From contig JAUVNM010000075.1 in assembly GCA_030599705.1 (NCBI GenBank), forward strand, positions 1 to 7,848: a DNA stretch of 7,848 nt, in the 5' to 3' direction. The notes beneath the pieces are model-generated. The model was given only the letters and a program-made list of their open reading frames with translations. It ran no database searches and was not told where the DNA came from. Origin of the DNA: Gammaproteobacteria bacterium. Lineage in GTDB: Bacteria; Pseudomonadota; Gammaproteobacteria; UBA9214. Within the stretch, counting starts at the first letter, position 1. Each line of letters starts with the position of its first letter. Shown piece after piece: positions 7,013-7,848 of this stretch. A program made the translations under genes and the position numbers.

Positions 7013-7488
7013 ATTTCTGCAATGACAGCAAGTGCTGCAAGCTGTTGCAGTACGCCACGGTGACCTGGCTGATGGGTGTGCCCGAGACAAAGCAACTCGC
7101 CCTGACCACACCCCACCCGGCCGGGGGAACCACGCTGGATCTCGAGTGTGGGGTCGATGCTGACCACCGCCTGTATTGCTTCGGGCCGGTCGGGAATGCA
7201 GTATTCATAATGCAGGGCGCGTAGTCCGTCGGGTGGCCCCTGCAGTCCATCGGCATTGAGCCGGTTAAAGTCGAAGCGGATCTTTGACTCCAGGGTAGAA
7301 CCGGTAGTGGCGGACAGGGTTGCAGCGTGCACCAGGGTCACGGCCAACGCACCGTCCGCGCGGCGCAGGCTCAGTTTGTTACTGTCGAAGTCGCAATTCA
7401 TTCCACCCGCAGCGGCGCCCGCTGCAACCCCACTGGCTGCAACCAGGACAGCCATCAGGATAAACCCTGCAATTCCGGATCTGTGCAT
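6991..7488 (-). CDS. Small predicted exported protein, function unknown
   Basis: I do not recognise this 165-residue protein. Residues 1-28 form a signal peptide: a short basic start (MHRS), a hydrophobic core (GFILMAVLVAASGVAAG) and small residues around a cleavage site near 22-28. The mature part has four cysteines, C32, C97, C127 and C134, an even number suited to two disulfides in the periplasm. The C-terminal half has the patterned segments HYEYCIP, SIDPTLEIQ, GRVGCGQGELLCLG and VLQQLAALAVIAEIHENFFE, which look conserved rather than random. A strong GGGGGTGGAA lies just before the ATG. The 3' end overlaps the transglutaminase gene by 22 bp tail to tail, and no terminator is evident there. 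Coding is well supported by signal peptide, ribosome-binding site and length; function is open. Confidence 0.8.
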   Translation of the reverse strand: MHRSGIAGFILMAVLVAASGVAAGAAAGGMNCDFDSNKLSLRRADGALAVTLVHAATLSATTGSTLESKIRFDFNRLNADGLQGPPDGLRALHYEYCIPDRPEAIQAVVSIDPTLEIQRGSPGRVGCGQGELLCLGHTHQPGHRGVLQQLAALAVIAEIHENFFE

Positions 7489-7490
7489 GT

Positions 7491-7500
7491 TTCCACCCCC
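7491..7500 (-). promoter_or_regulatory. Purine-rich ribosome-binding site of exported-protein gene
   Basis: On the minus strand GGGGGTGGAA lies 2 nt before the ATG at 7486-7488, with the GGTGGA core about 5 nt away. It supports this start, which also gives a well-formed signal peptide. No convincing -10/-35 pair is visible further upstream. Confidence 0.6.
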
Positions 7501-7625
7501 TTTGGGTTTCCAATTCAGTGCAGCGCACTCACCCGGAAGGAGAAGCCAGTCCGTTCACAGTCCCCAGGCCAATTACCAGGGTGTACGGATTTCGCAGGCC
7601 ACTTCAAACATCGTGGTCGGCATGA
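7501..7625. other. Non-coding stretch upstream of exported-protein gene
   Basis: No convincing gene, RNA or repeat is visible here. It should carry the promoter of the minus-strand gene, but I see no clear hexamers. The open plus-strand frames that pass through it have no recognisable protein character. Its right edge at 7625 is where the aminotransferase-like frame begins, directly after an in-frame TGA at 7623-7625. Confidence 0.5.
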
Positions 7626-7754
7626 TCGCACGTCCTGCCGGTCACCCGGCTCGGTGACGCGTTGGTCGGCGACGGCGCTCCTGGGCCGGTCACGCGGCGA
7701 GTCGCGGCGCTGATGGACCAGGAGATCGAACGGTTCGTGGCGGAGGCGAAATAG
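7626..7754 (+). pseudogene. C-terminal fragment of a class IV PLP aminotransferase
   Basis: The frame 7626-7754 encodes 42 residues ending at TAG. The segment VLPVTRLGDALVGDGAPGPV followed by TRRV strongly resembles the C-terminus of fold-type IV aminotransferases (branched-chain IlvE, D-amino-acid transaminase, aminodeoxychorismate lyase), whose usual form is PV..-DG..VGDG.PGPVTRR. A tail ALMDQEIERFVAEAK follows. The preceding codon is TGA, and neither of the other two plus frames upstream continues the family. At least 200 residues, including the PLP lysine, are therefore absent. No start codon or ribosome-binding site exists for the fragment. Third codon positions are nearly all G or C. 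It is either a decayed or transferred remnant, or sequence joined here in assembly. Substrate class cannot be told from this part. Confidence 0.65.
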
Positions 7755-7848
7755 GCCTCGACGGTGGGTTCGAGACTTTCTGAGCGGCCCCACCGACGTC
7801 GACGAAGTTCGGGTTCTCCGCGCTAACCTGGGCCGGGAGATGTGGGTC
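7755..7848. other. Window end, no assignable gene
   Basis: After the aminotransferase stop the sequence stays GC-rich. One plus-strand frame runs open to the window edge: from 7780 it reads LSGPTDVDEVRVLRANLGRE and could be the start of a following gene, but there is no clear start codon or Shine-Dalgarno and I recognise no family. Too short to call. Confidence 0.3.

Noticed and set aside
7256..7713. Two overlapping plus-strand frames of about 130 residues spanning the exported-protein gene and its upstream region
   Set aside because: Composition is low-information, and they lie antisense to a better-supported gene with signal peptide and Shine-Dalgarno. Neither continues the aminotransferase homology.

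Overview
The window reads as GC-rich chromosomal DNA of a gammaproteobacterium (Pseudomonadota). The taxonomic hint is the block dnaX - ybaB/ebfC - recR on the minus strand with a bacterial-type 4.5S SRP RNA (ffs) just upstream, followed by a MoxR ATPase - DUF58 - TgpA-type transglutaminase operon on the plus strand. Protein motifs are those of the proteobacterial forms. I cannot fix a genus from sequence alone.

Layout. 1-184 is AT-richer non-coding DNA after recR, holding an inverted repeat of the common 'ATTCCCGC...GCGGGAAT' type and a perfect 20-bp tandem duplication. 185-2719 (minus) carries recR, ybaB/ebfC and dnaX, read in the order dnaX, ybaB, recR: clamp loader, nucleoid-associated protein and recombinational repair. 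2788-2902 (minus) is the 4.5S RNA, with a plausible sigma70 promoter at about 2948-2975. 2985-3065 is a compound palindromic intergenic repeat between the two divergent transcription units. 3117-7012 (plus) is a tightly packed three-gene operon: a MoxR-family AAA+ ATPase, a DUF58 membrane protein and a multi-spanning membrane protein with a periplasmic transglutaminase-like domain. 6991-7488 (minus) is a small predicted exported protein of unknown function that meets the operon tail to tail with a 22-bp overlap. 7489-7848 has no intact gene, but 7626-7754 encodes the C-terminal end of a class IV PLP aminotransferase (IlvE/D-amino-acid transaminase superfamily) with the rest of the gene missing.

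How the genes work together. dnaX, ybaB and recR form a conserved housekeeping cluster linked to replication and repair, and ffs supplies the SRP RNA for inner-membrane protein targeting. The moxR-DUF58-transglutaminase set is a recurrent conserved trio. The ATPase probably acts as a chaperone or remodeller for the two membrane partners, and the transglutaminase active site should face the periplasm; the physiological substrate is not evident.

I see no CRISPR array, phage, insertion sequence or obvious new defence system. The points most worth a second look are the truncated aminotransferase fragment at the right end (decayed gene, transferred piece or assembly join), a possible non-canonical tau/gamma frameshift site in dnaX, the palindromic and tandem repeats, and the small unknown exported protein.
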